From Halomonas jincaotanensis (GTDB lineage: Bacteria > Pseudomonadota > Gammaproteobacteria > Pseudomonadales > Halomonadaceae): a stretch of 64,000 bases of DNA. The first letter of the stretch is position 1. Every line of letters begins with the position of its first letter. The translations under genes and the position numbers were made by a program. The notes under the pieces were generated by a model, which made no database searches, was not told the origin of the DNA, and was given only the letters and a program-made list of their open reading frames with translations. The DNA lies in assembly GCF_018448785.1 (NCBI RefSeq), contig NZ_JAHCLU010000003.1:342435-406434 (forward strand), read 5' to 3'. Shown piece by piece: positions 10,237-19,273 of this stretch.

Positions 10237-12624
10237 ATGGACGCCACCAACCGAATCATCACGCGTCTCGCTGACGAACTCAGCGTCAGGACTCAGCAGG
10301 TCACCGCCACGGTCGAACTGCTCAACGGCGGGGCCACCGTGCCCTTCATCGCCCGCTATCGCAAGGAAGTGACCGGCGGGCTCGATGACATACAGCTTCG
10401 CCAACTCGATGAACGCCTGCGTTATCTCCGTGAACTGGAGGAGCGCCGCGCCACTGTGCTTGCCGCCATTGAGGAGCAGGGCAAGTTGACCGACGACCTG
10501 GCGGCGCGCCTGCAGGCCGCCGATACCAAGCAGCGCCTGGAAGATCTTTACCTGCCCTACAAGAAGAAGCGGCGTACCAAGGCGCAGATCGCCAGGGAAG
10601 CAGGGCTCGAGCCGCTGGCCGATGCGCTGATGGCCGACCCGACCCGCGACCCGCAGACCGAGGCGCAAGCCTACCTGCGCCCGGCAGAGGGTGACACACC
10701 GGGCGTCGAGGACACGAAGGCGGCGCTGGACGGCGCGCGCCAGATCCTCATGGAGCGTTTCGCCGAGGATGCCGAGCTGGTTGGGCAACTGCGCGAACGC
10801 CTGTGGAGCGAAGGCGAGTTGAGCGCTCGGTTGTTGGCGGGCAAGGAGCGCGAGGGCGCCAAGTTCTCCGACTATTTCGAGCATGACGAGTCGCTGGCCA
10901 AGACGCCATCGCACCGCGCCCTGGCGATGTTCCGGGCCCGCAACGAGGGGGTGATTGCGCTGTCGATTCGCCTGCCCGGCGAGCAGGACACGCCGATCCA
11001 TCCGGCCCAGGTGATGATCGCCCGCCATGTCGCAATCCGTGACGAGGGGCGTGCCACCGATGCCTGGTTGCGTGACGTGGTGCGCTGGACCTGGCGGGTC
11101 AAGCTCTATACCCAGCTCGAAACTGAATTGATGAGTCGCCTGCGTGAGCGCGCCGAGCAGGCCGCCATCGACGTCTTCGCCGCCAATCTCAAGGACCTGT
11201 TGCTCGCGGCACCGGCGGGCCAGAAGGCGACGCTGGCCATCGACCCGGGCCTGCGCACCGGCTGCAAGGTCGCGGTGGTAGACGCGACCGGCCAGTTCCT
11301 CGCAAACGCCACGATCTATCCCCATGCGCCCCAGAACCGCTGGGATGCGTCGCTTGCCGAGCTCGCCGCGCTGGTCGAAAAGCACGACGTAGCGCTGATC
11401 GCCGTCGGCAACGGGACCGCCAGCCGCAAGACCGACCGGCTCGCCGGCGAACTGGTCAAGCGCTTCGCTTCTCAAAAAGAGCATGGCAAGCGCTCGCTGG
11501 CCAAGGTGATGGTCAGCGAGGCGGGCGCTTCGGTCTATTCCGCTTCGGAGTATGCCTCACGCGAATTCCCCGATCTCGACGTCACCATCCGTGGCGCGGT
11601 CTCCATCGCCAGGCGACTCCAGGATCCGTTGGCCGAGCTGGTCAAGATCGAACCCAAGTCCATCGGCGTGGGCCAGTACCAGCACGATGTCTCCCAGCTA
11701 CAGTTGTCGAAGAGTCTGGAGGCGGTGATCGAGGACTGTGTCAACGCGGTGGGGGTGGATCTCAATACCGCCTCGAGCGCGCTGCTCTCCAGAGTCGCCG
11801 GCCTCAACCCGGCGCTAGCCGAGGCCATCGTCGCGCGTCGCAACGCCGAAGGGGCATTCCGCAGCCGCCGCGCGCTGCTCGACGTCAGCCGACTGGGCCC
11901 CAAGACCTTCGAGCAGTGCGCCGGGTTCCTGCGCATCATGAACGGGTCCAACCCGCTGGACGCCAGCGCCGTGCACCCCGAGGCCTACCCGCTGGTGGAA
12001 CGGATTGCCAAGCGTAGCGGTCGCGACCTTGGCGGCCTGATCGGCGACAGTGTCACCCTGAAGGCGATCGAACCCGTCGAGTTCGCCGATGAGCGCTTCG
12101 GCTTGCCCACCGTCAGCGATATTCTCAAGGAACTGGACAAGCCCGGCCGCGATCCGCGTCCCGAGTTCAAGGCCGCGGAGTTTCGCGAGGGTGTGGAAAC
12201 GCTCAAGGATCTTGAGCCCGGCATGATCCTCGAAGGGGGCGTCACCAACGTCACGCATTTTGGGGCCTTCATCGATATTGGCGTTCACCAGGACGGCCTG
12301 GTACACATCTCGGCGCTCTCCGAGCGTTTCGTCGAGGACCCTCGGACGGTGGTCAAGGCCGGCGATATCGTCAGGGTCAAGGTGATGAGCGTGGACCTCG
12401 AACGTTCACGCATCGCGCTCACCATGCGTCTCGATGATCCACTGGACGATGCCGGGGCCGAGCGGCCGCGCCGCGGCAGCGCCGAAGGCCGCCGAGGAGG
12501 CCAGGACAAGTCGGCACGCAAGGGCGGTCAATCCAAGACCCGGCGTGGCCAGCCGGACGGCGAGTCGAACGGTCAGATGGGCGCGCTCGGCGCCGCTCTT
12601 TTGCAGGCGAAGAAGGGCCGGTGA
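10237..12624 (+). CDS. tex: Tex family RNA-binding transcription accessory protein
   Basis: A 795-residue protein with the Tex domain order: an N-terminal helical region, a YqgF-like RNase H fold ([19 protein letters not shown] around residue 330), helix-hairpin-helix repeats ([20 protein letters not shown]) and a C-terminal S1 domain ([20 protein letters not shown] around residue 670). Tex binds nucleic acids and affects transcription of virulence and stress genes in other bacteria. The last 60 residues are a basic, low-complexity tail. It is followed by gshA with its own leader. Confidence 0.95.
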   Translation: MDATNRIITRLADELSVRTQQVTATVELLNGGATVPFIARYRKEVTGGLDDIQLRQLDERLRYLRELEERRATVLAAIEEQGKLTDDLAARLQAADTKQRLEDLYLPYKKKRRTKAQIAREAGLEPLADALMADPTRDPQTEAQAYLRPAEGDTPGVEDTKAALDGARQILMERFAEDAELVGQLRERLWSEGELSARLLAGKEREGAKFSDYFEHDESLAKTPSHRALAMFRARNEGVIALSIRLPGEQDTPIHPAQVMIARHVAIRDEGRATDAWLRDVVRWTWRVKLYTQLETELMSRLRERAEQAAIDVFAANLKDLLLAAPAGQKATLAIDPGLRTGCKVAVVDATGQFLANATIYPHAPQNRWDASLAELAALVEKHDVALIAVGNGTASRKTDRLAGELVKRFASQKEHGKRSLAKVMVSEAGASVYSASEYASREFPDLDVTIRGAVSIARRLQDPLAELVKIEPKSIGVGQYQHDVSQLQLSKSLEAVIEDCVNAVGVDLNTASSALLSRVAGLNPALAEAIVARRNAEGAFRSRRALLDVSRLGPKTFEQCAGFLRIMNGSNPLDASAVHPEAYPLVERIAKRSGRDLGGLIGDSVTLKAIEPVEFADERFGLPTVSDILKELDKPGRDPRPEFKAAEFREGVETLKDLEPGMILEGGVTNVTHFGAFIDIGVHQDGLVHISALSERFVEDPRTVVKAGDIVRVKVMSVDLERSRIALTMRLDDPLDDAGAERPRRGSAEGRRGGQDKSARKGGQSKTRRGQPDGESNGQMGALGAALLQAKKGR

Positions 12625-12736
12625 CGTTGCATCGGTGCCCGACGGCACCATACTCTGAATTTTTACGGGCGCCCCGGACGGGCGTATTCAACGCGAACCG
12701 TGAAGCACGGCCCTTTGGCGGCTTCCACGACATGGG

Positions 12737-14356
12737 GTGTTCATCTTGTCAGACTCACTCGCCACCCGTATCGAGCGACTCGAAGCGTCGGCACGACAGG
12801 GATTGTTCGGTCGCTTGCGTCGCGGCATCGAGAAAGAGGGCCTGCGCGTCGATCCGGCAGGACACATCGCCGCCACGCCGCATCCCGCCGCTCTGGGTTC
12901 CAAGCTCACCCATCCGCATATCACGACGGATTATGCCGAGGCACTGCTGGAGTACATCACCCCGGTCACCTGTCTCCCGCGAGATGCCATGGCGTTTCTG
13001 GGCGACCTGCACCGCTTCAGCTATCGCCACCTGGGCGACGAGCTGATCTGGCCGGCCAGCATGCCGTCGCGGTTGAATGGCAACGATAGTGTGGCCATCG
13101 CCGACTTCGGCCACTCCAACGTGGGTACCATGAAGCGCGTCTATCGCAAGGGGCTCGACGTGCGCTACGGGCGGATCATGCAGTCGATTGCGGGAGTACA
13201 TTACAACTTCTCGCTTCCCGATGACCTCTGGCGCCACCTGCAGAAGATCGATGGGGTGAGCGAAACACCGTTGAGCGAGTACCGTTCGGCGCGCTATTTC
13301 GGGCTGATTCGCAATTTTCGTCGTCATAGTTGGCTGCTGCTCTATCTGTTTGGCGCGTCCCCGGCACTGGATCGCAGTTTCCTGCCTAGCGGCAAGATCC
13401 CCAAAAAGCTCGAGGCCCATGCCGACGAGTCGCTGGTGTCACCCTATGCCACCAGCCTGCGCATGTCGGATCTGGGCTACCAGAACAAGGTTCAGGAGCA
13501 GCTCAAGATCTGCTTCAATTCGCTTGCCAATTACGTGAACACCCTGCGACACGCCATTTCCACGCCATGGCCTCCCTACGAGTCGCTGGGCGTCCGTGAG
13601 CCGGACGGCTGGCATCAGCTCAATGCCAACATCCTGCAGATCGAGAATGAGTATTACAGCGATATCCGCCCCAAACGGGTGACGCGTCACGGCGAGACGC
13701 CCAGCCAGGCGCTCGAGGCCCGCGGGGTAGAGTACATCGAAGTGCGCTGTCTCGACCTCAACCCACTGCTCACGCTGGGCATCGATGAGACGCAAATCCG
13801 TTTCATGGATACCTTCCTGGTGTGGTGCCTGCTGTCGGAAAGCCCGTGGATTCCCGATGAGGAGTGTGACCGACTGGATGACAATCGCCGCCATGTGGTC
13901 GAACGCGGCCGCGACCCCGAGCTGCGTCTCGAGCAGCATGGCCACTTTCGCTCCATCGCCGACTGGGGCGGCGAGATGTTCGCCGAGTTCGGCCAGGTTG
14001 CCTCGCTGCTCGACCTGCTGGAAGCGGGCGAGCCGCACCAGGCGGCACTGACAGCGTTGGCGCCACGGCTCGTCGACCCCTCGCGCACCCCCTCGGGACG
14101 GCTGCTGGCGCGGTTGCGCGAGAGCGGTGCGGAATTCAGCGATGACATGCTTGCGCTCGCTGCCGAGCAGGCCGCCCGTTTGCGTGAAACTCCGATGGAC
14201 CCTGCAAGGGAGGCACTCTTCGACCAGCTCGCCCACACCTCCCACCAGCAGCAGCGGGATATCGAGACAGCCGATCCGGCACCTTTCGATGACTTTCTTG
14301 CCGATTATTTCGATCGCGCACGGCAAGCCCGATTGATCGATGAGGCGGCTTCCTGA
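12737..14356 (+). CDS. gshA: Glutamate-cysteine ligase
   Basis: The first enzyme of glutathione synthesis, joining glutamate and cysteine with ATP; this is the gammaproteobacterial GshA type of about 520-540 residues. The N-terminal RGIEKEGLRVD and the central segment with DFGHSNVGTMKRVYRKGLD-like residues are family features. The frame can start at GTG 12737, but a TTG at 12746 has GGGG about 8 bases upstream and gives MSDSLATRIE, so initiation at TTG is at least as likely. The stop overlaps the dsbB start. Confidence 0.94.
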   Translation: MFILSDSLATRIERLEASARQGLFGRLRRGIEKEGLRVDPAGHIAATPHPAALGSKLTHPHITTDYAEALLEYITPVTCLPRDAMAFLGDLHRFSYRHLGDELIWPASMPSRLNGNDSVAIADFGHSNVGTMKRVYRKGLDVRYGRIMQSIAGVHYNFSLPDDLWRHLQKIDGVSETPLSEYRSARYFGLIRNFRRHSWLLLYLFGASPALDRSFLPSGKIPKKLEAHADESLVSPYATSLRMSDLGYQNKVQEQLKICFNSLANYVNTLRHAISTPWPPYESLGVREPDGWHQLNANILQIENEYYSDIRPKRVTRHGETPSQALEARGVEYIEVRCLDLNPLLTLGIDETQIRFMDTFLVWCLLSESPWIPDEECDRLDDNRRHVVERGRDPELRLEQHGHFRSIADWGGEMFAEFGQVASLLDLLEAGEPHQAALTALAPRLVDPSRTPSGRLLARLRESGAEFSDDMLALAAEQAARLRETPMDPAREALFDQLAHTSHQQQRDIETADPAPFDDFLADYFDRARQARLIDEAAS

Positions 14357-14889
14357 TGACGACCCTTTCACGTGTCTCGGTTCGGCAATGGAGCCTGGCG
14401 GGTCTAGCCTTCTGTATCGTCATGATGGCGGTGGCTCTAGGGCTCGAGCATCTCGGCGGGTTTGAGCCTTGTCCGCTGTGTATCTTCCAGCGCATTGCCG
14501 TGCTGTCAGCCGCTCTGGTGTTCGCCGTGGCGGCCATTCACAACCCCCAGGGCCGTCTCGGCGCCGGCATCTATGGCGGACTGTCGCTGGCCGCTGTGCT
14601 GGGCGGAATCGGCATCGTGTCACGCCATCTATGGCTGCAGTCGCTGCCAGCGGATGAAGTGCCGACCTGCGGCCCGGGCCTGGACTACATGGTGGAGATC
14701 ATGCCGCTGCAGGAGGTGTTGGCCACGGTGTTCACCGGTTCCGGGGAGTGCGCCGAGATCGATTTCGTACTGCTCGGCATCTCGTTGCCGGGCTGGACCC
14801 TGGTGGGCTTTGTGCTGCTCGTGCTGGCCCCCCTGGGTATGCTGCTACGCGTGTTCTTCAGGCCGTATGTCTATCGCTGGGAAGGTTAG
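14356..14889 (+). CDS. dsbB: Disulfide bond formation protein DsbB
   Basis: A 177-residue inner-membrane protein that reoxidises DsbA with quinone. Four hydrophobic segments are visible. The first periplasmic loop has CPLC (residues about 38-41) and the second has a pair of cysteines (CGPGLDYM and the later GECAEID), as needed for the relay. The ATG overlaps the gshA TGA, so the two thiol-related genes are coupled. Confidence 0.93.
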   Translation: MTTLSRVSVRQWSLAGLAFCIVMMAVALGLEHLGGFEPCPLCIFQRIAVLSAALVFAVAAIHNPQGRLGAGIYGGLSLAAVLGGIGIVSRHLWLQSLPADEVPTCGPGLDYMVEIMPLQEVLATVFTGSGECAEIDFVLLGISLPGWTLVGFVLLVLAPLGMLLRVFFRPYVYRWEG

Positions 14890-14988
14890 CCGTCTTCAGG
14901 ATTGACACCATTCGTGGCAGGGGTGAATCTGTGTGGACGCGGTCGGGAGGCGCTTCGCTGCCGGCCTCATGGAGTCAGGGAGTCTCCT

Positions 14989-15486
14989 ATGCTGGAAGAT
15001 TGCAAGAATGCACTGGAACGCTGGGGTGGCGTGCACAGCCTGATCGACCGCTGGCTTGATGAGCGGCGCGAACTACTGGTTGACTTCGTCGAACTCAAGC
15101 AGGCTTGCGATATCGAGCTCGAGGCAGTGAGCAAGTCACGCATCGATGCCTTCAGCGAACTATTGATGGACTACATCAGTGCAGGCCATTTCGAGGTCTA
15201 TCCGCAACTACGCGAGGAATCGAAGGCCTTTGACGACCATGAAGGCCTGTTGCTGGCCGATAAACTGCTCGAACGGCTGGAGATGTCGACCGAGTTGGTA
15301 CTCGATTTCGACGCTGACTACGCAAGTCCTGTGCGCTGCAAGCAACATCTGGCGCGGCTTCCCGCCTGGCTCGATCGTCTTGCCAAGGGGCTTGCCGAGC
15401 GCTTCAGCCTCGAAGATCAGTTGATCGCTCGTTTGCACGCCGCCCACGCCCCCGAGGCCGCCCGTACTGAGGAGCGGCAGATATGA
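14989..15486 (+). CDS. rsd: Rsd/AlgQ-type regulator of sigma-70
   Basis: A 165-residue all-helical protein of the Rsd/AlgQ family, which binds domain 4 of sigma-70 and favours alternative sigma factors in stationary phase. The N terminus MLEDCKNALERWGG with WLDERRELLVDF is characteristic. The ATG at 14989 is preceded by GGAGTCAGGGAG; 29 upstream codons in the same frame do not fit the family. Confidence 0.87.
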   Translation: MLEDCKNALERWGGVHSLIDRWLDERRELLVDFVELKQACDIELEAVSKSRIDAFSELLMDYISAGHFEVYPQLREESKAFDDHEGLLLADKLLERLEMSTELVLDFDADYASPVRCKQHLARLPAWLDRLAKGLAERFSLEDQLIARLHAAHAPEAARTEERQI

Positions 15487-15585
15487 GCCAGCAGCTCGGC
15501 TTGGCGCCAGGTTGCTGTATTCCTCACGTCGAGCCAAACGCTTAGCCTGGCGGCGTCTCGCTTCGCCGGCTGAGCCATTCTTTCC

Positions 15586-16281
15586 ATGGCAATGCTTCCT
15601 GAAGCCGTGATGGTGGCTTTAGACGTCATGCTTGCGGTGCTGCTATTGGTCATGGCGCTAGCCTGTCTTGTCGATCGCTGCCTTTGGCGTGCCTGTCGCA
15701 ATTTCGTCTGCTTTGCCGTGCTGATGGCGCTGACCTGGTGGCAGCTTGGCTCGCCCTTGCTGGCCGTGGTCGAGGCCGTGCTGGGGGCTATGTTGACAGG
15801 GCTCAGCCTCTTTTTCGCGCTGGGCATCGACGCGCATCATCGCCTTCCTCGCCGCGACACCCTACCTGGCTCTCCGCCTTCCGGCCTGAAGTCATGGCTG
15901 CTGCCGCTGGCCTGGCTGGTCATGGCCACCACAGCCAGCCTGCTGCTACTTGTCGACGACGCCGGGACGAGCTTTTCGGAAGCTCTCATGGTACTCGATC
16001 TCCCCACCATCGTCGGACTGGTGATTATCGGACTGGGGCTCTGGGCGTTTACCCGGCATCGTCACCTGCTGCGTCGCCTGCTGGCTTTCAATGTGCTGGG
16101 CTCTGGCGTGTTTCTGGTGTTGGCGGGGGTGACCGGACCGCGCATAGAGGCCCAGGCCCTGATCCTGGCGGGTTTGATCGTGGCACTGCTCGGTTCGCTT
16201 CTCGGGGCATCCCTCATCCGGCGTCTTTTCCTTCTTGACGGGCGCCTGGCGCTTGGCAGCGGGCCCGGAGGCGCGGAATGA
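15586..16281 (+). CDS. MbhD/DUF4040 - MrpC-like fused membrane subunit
   Basis: A 231-residue, almost wholly hydrophobic protein. The first half resembles the DUF4040/MbhD module: its segment SPLLAVVEAVLGAMLTG is a worn version of the APDVALTEA-type motif. The second half, from about residue 140, resembles MrpC/MnhC/NuoK (three helices, with EAQALILAGLIV where the family has QALVLTAIVI). It opens a four-gene operon in which every stop overlaps the next ATG. It probably forms the adaptor next to the antiporter-like subunits. The ion carried is unknown. Confidence 0.65.
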   Translation: MAMLPEAVMVALDVMLAVLLLVMALACLVDRCLWRACRNFVCFAVLMALTWWQLGSPLLAVVEAVLGAMLTGLSLFFALGIDAHHRLPRRDTLPGSPPSGLKSWLLPLAWLVMATTASLLLLVDDAGTSFSEALMVLDLPTIVGLVIIGLGLWAFTRHRHLLRRLLAFNVLGSGVFLVLAGVTGPRIEAQALILAGLIVALLGSLLGASLIRRLFLLDGRLALGSGPGGAE

Positions 16282-17771
16282 ACGACTTGGCCGCCCTGGG
16301 CGATGAAGCGCTGAAGCTAACGCCATCGCTATGGGCCGCCGTGTGGCTGGTGTTGGGGGGACCTTTGCTGCTGGGACTAGTGGCGCTGTATTGGCCGCCG
16401 CGTCGTATGCTGACGGTAGTGGCAGCCTATCTGCCGGTGATGGCGGCCACCGGCTGGCTGATCGTCACGGTCGCGGCATCGGGGCCGCGACATGCCAGCC
16501 TTGCCCTCGGCGAGCTGACCCTGACCTGGTATCTCGACGGTCTCGCCACCCTGCTGATGTTGTTGACGCAAACGGTGCTGCTGGCAAGCGCTGTCTTTGC
16601 CGTCGGGTATTGCCGTGCGGCCGAGCTTCCGTCACGGCCCGCTGCCTGGTTATGGCCGCTGCTGGGGGGGTTGAGTAGTGGGTTGACGTTGATCTGGATC
16701 GCCGCCGACCTGCTCTCCCTCTATGTGGGGCTCGAGCTGATGGGGCTATGCGCCGTGGCATTGATGCTGCTGCCCGGCGAGGCCGACGCCCTAGCCGCCG
16801 GCATGCGTTATCTACTTTATGCGCTGGTCGGCTCACTGGCCTGGCTGCTGGGCGTGTCGCTGCTGCTGGGTGCCTGGGGGCGGCTGGATCTGGCGGGCCT
16901 GGCCGCGGTGGCCGAGCCCGGTACAGTCACCACGATCGCCGTGGCACTGCTCTCGGCGGGATTACTGCTCAAGGCCTCCATCTTTCCGCTGCATGCCTGG
17001 CTTGCCCCGGTGCACGGTGCGGCCTGGATACCGGTGAGTGCGGTCCATGCGGCGCTGGTGATCAAGGCCTCGTTCGTTATTCTGCTCAAGTTGTGGTTGC
17101 TGCTGGTGCCGGGGCAGGTGGTCGCTGCCTGGGGGCTCGGGGGCCTGGGCAGCCTGGCGGTGTTGTGGGGTGGGTTACTGGCCTGGCGCGCCAGTGGCCT
17201 GAAGGCGCTGGTGGCGTATTCCACGGTCGGTCAGCTCGGCTACCTGATGCTGGCATTTCCGTTGCTGATCGGCACCAGCGACGCGGTCGCCACACTTGCC
17301 TGGCGGGGCACTTGGCTGCATCTGGCGGGGCACGCGCTGGCCAAGGCCGCCATGTTCATGGCCGTGGGCAGCCTGGTGCTTGCTACCGGACGTAGCAAGC
17401 TGAGCGAGCTGGCCGGTACCAGCCGGCGCCTGCCGCTACCGTTATTGACCTTCGGCCTGGCGGCCGTGACCTTGATGGGACTGCCGCCGAGTGCCGGTTT
17501 TACCGCCAAATGGTTACTGTTGCAGGCAGCAATGCAAGGGCAGCAGTGGATCTGGATCCTGGTGCTGGTGCTCGGCACGATGCTGACCGCTGCCTATCTC
17601 TTCCGGATGTTTCGTCACTCATTCGATGAACAGGCACCGCCGCTGACGTATCGTCGCTTGCCGCCCGGTATGGATCTGGTGCCCCTGCTGCTCGCGCTGG
17701 CGGCTTTGGCATTAGGGCTGGTGGCCGACTTGCCGTTGAATTTCCTGAGCGCCCAGGGAGCCAGTTCATGA
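16278..17771 (+). CDS. Antiporter-like proton-conducting subunit (NuoN/MrpD type), first
   Basis: A 497-residue polytopic membrane protein of the proton-translocating oxidoreductase family (complex I NuoL/M/N, Mrp A/D). The key TM5 glutamate is in YVGLELMGL, and the TM7-8 lysine/histidine region is LLKASIFPLHAWLAPVHG followed by VIKASFVI. About 14 helices can be drawn. Its start overlaps the upstream stop by 4 bases and its stop overlaps the next start. It should be one of three ion channels of the complex. Confidence 0.8.
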   Translation: MNDLAALGDEALKLTPSLWAAVWLVLGGPLLLGLVALYWPPRRMLTVVAAYLPVMAATGWLIVTVAASGPRHASLALGELTLTWYLDGLATLLMLLTQTVLLASAVFAVGYCRAAELPSRPAAWLWPLLGGLSSGLTLIWIAADLLSLYVGLELMGLCAVALMLLPGEADALAAGMRYLLYALVGSLAWLLGVSLLLGAWGRLDLAGLAAVAEPGTVTTIAVALLSAGLLLKASIFPLHAWLAPVHGAAWIPVSAVHAALVIKASFVILLKLWLLLVPGQVVAAWGLGGLGSLAVLWGGLLAWRASGLKALVAYSTVGQLGYLMLAFPLLIGTSDAVATLAWRGTWLHLAGHALAKAAMFMAVGSLVLATGRSKLSELAGTSRRLPLPLLTFGLAAVTLMGLPPSAGFTAKWLLLQAAMQGQQWIWILVLVLGTMLTAAYLFRMFRHSFDEQAPPLTYRRLPPGMDLVPLLLALAALALGLVADLPLNFLSAQGASS

Positions 17772-19273
17772 GCGGTGCCGTGTTTCCGATCGCCACGCTG
17801 GCAAGCTCCCTGCTGGTGGCGGCACTGATCTTTCTCTTGCCGGAACGCGCCTGGTGGGCCCGGACCTCGCTCAACCTGGGCGCGTCATTGATCAAGCTGG
17901 GTCTGGTGGGGTGGATGGTCTGGGGTCTTCACCGTGGGCTCGACTATGCCGTCGAGTTTCCGGTGGTGGCCGGGGTGAGCTTCGTGCTGCGTGCCGATGC
18001 ATTGGGCATCATGTTTGCCGGACTTTCATCGCTGCTGTGGCTATTCACCACGCTCTATGCGATCGGTTATCTAGAGGATTCCCCCAATCGCAAGCGCTTC
18101 TTCGGCTTCTTTAGTCTTTGCGTCGCCAGCACGCTCGGGATCAGCCTGGCCGGCAACCTTTTCACCTTTCTCATCTTCTACGAGATGCTCACGCTCTCGA
18201 CCTATCCGTTAGTTGTTCATCGGGGAACACCCAAGGCATTGGCTGCCGGGGCCGTGTACCTTCGCTACACCCTGAGCGGCGGTTTGGCGCTGTTGCTCGG
18301 TGTGGTCGCCTTGCACGTGATTGCCGGCGACATCCATTTCGGCGAACGTGAAGTTCTCGCCGACCTGGGGGCCGAGTGGCATCCGCTCCTGGTGAGTATT
18401 TTCGTGCTCATGATCCTGGGGCTGGGCGTCAAGACGGCGTTGGTGCCGCTGCACGGCTGGCTGCCCAAGGCCATGGTGGCGCCGGCGCCCGTCAGCGCCT
18501 TGCTGCATGCCGTGGCGGTGGTCAAGGCAGGGGCCTTCGGTATTGTGCGGCTGGTCTACGATGTCTACGGCATCGAGCTGAGTTACCAACTGGGACTGAT
18601 GCACGGGCTCGTCGCCATCGCAGCGGTAACTATCATTTACGGTTCGTTGCGCGCCCTGGCCCAGCAGGAGCTCAAGGCGCGACTGGCCTTCTCGACGGTA
18701 AGCCAGGTTTCCTACATCGTGCTGGGTGTCGGGTTGTTCGGCCCGCTGGCCACCGTTGCCGCGCTGTCGCATTTGCTTCATCAAGGGCTGATGAAGGTCA
18801 CCCTGTTCTTTTGCGCCGGCAATTATGCGGAAGAACTGGGGATTCATCGTATCGACGAACTCGACGGGGCGGGGTGGCGAATGCCCTTGACCAGCTTCGC
18901 CTTCACGGTGGGAGCTCTGGGCATGATCGGCCTACCGCCGACGGTGGGCTTTATCAGCAAATGGTATCTCGGAGTTGGGTCCATCGAGGCTGGCATGCCC
19001 TGGCTGCTCGCCGTGTTGGTTACCAGCAGCCTGCTGAATGCCGCCTATTTCCTGCCCATCCTGCATCGTCTGTGGTTTCGGGTGGGCCCGGCACATGGCT
19101 ATGGCGACTGGCCGGATGAGCGTCGGCTCGGGCGTATGGAAACCAGTGGCTGGCTGCTGTGGCCGACGCTTGCGACCGCCGCCTTCAGCCTGCTGGCCGG
19201 GCTCCTGGCCAGCATGCCGTTCAGTCCGCTGGAGTGGGCGGCCCGTGTTGCCTCCCAGGAATACGTGCTATGA
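17768..19273 (+). CDS. Antiporter-like proton-conducting subunit (NuoM/MrpD type), second
   Basis: A 501-residue membrane protein and the most canonical of the three: TM5 glutamate in FYEMLTLSTYPLVVH, LGVKTALVPLHGWLPKAMVAP around TM7-8, then HAVAVVKAGAFGIVR with the second lysine. It resembles MrpD and the group 4 hydrogenase/MbhH subunits. It is translationally coupled on both sides. Its near-consensus residues suggest that the complex is active. Confidence 0.83.
   Translation: MSGAVFPIATLASSLLVAALIFLLPERAWWARTSLNLGASLIKLGLVGWMVWGLHRGLDYAVEFPVVAGVSFVLRADALGIMFAGLSSLLWLFTTLYAIGYLEDSPNRKRFFGFFSLCVASTLGISLAGNLFTFLIFYEMLTLSTYPLVVHRGTPKALAAGAVYLRYTLSGGLALLLGVVALHVIAGDIHFGEREVLADLGAEWHPLLVSIFVLMILGLGVKTALVPLHGWLPKAMVAPAPVSALLHAVAVVKAGAFGIVRLVYDVYGIELSYQLGLMHGLVAIAAVTIIYGSLRALAQQELKARLAFSTVSQVSYIVLGVGLFGPLATVAALSHLLHQGLMKVTLFFCAGNYAEELGIHRIDELDGAGWRMPLTSFAFTVGALGMIGLPPTVGFISKWYLGVGSIEAGMPWLLAVLVTSSLLNAAYFLPILHRLWFRVGPAHGYGDWPDERRLGRMETSGWLLWPTLATAAFSLLAGLLASMPFSPLEWAARVASQEYVL

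Noticed and set aside
10099..11484. 461-codon minus-strand frame antisense to tex
   Set aside because: Shadow of tex; no motifs or start signal.
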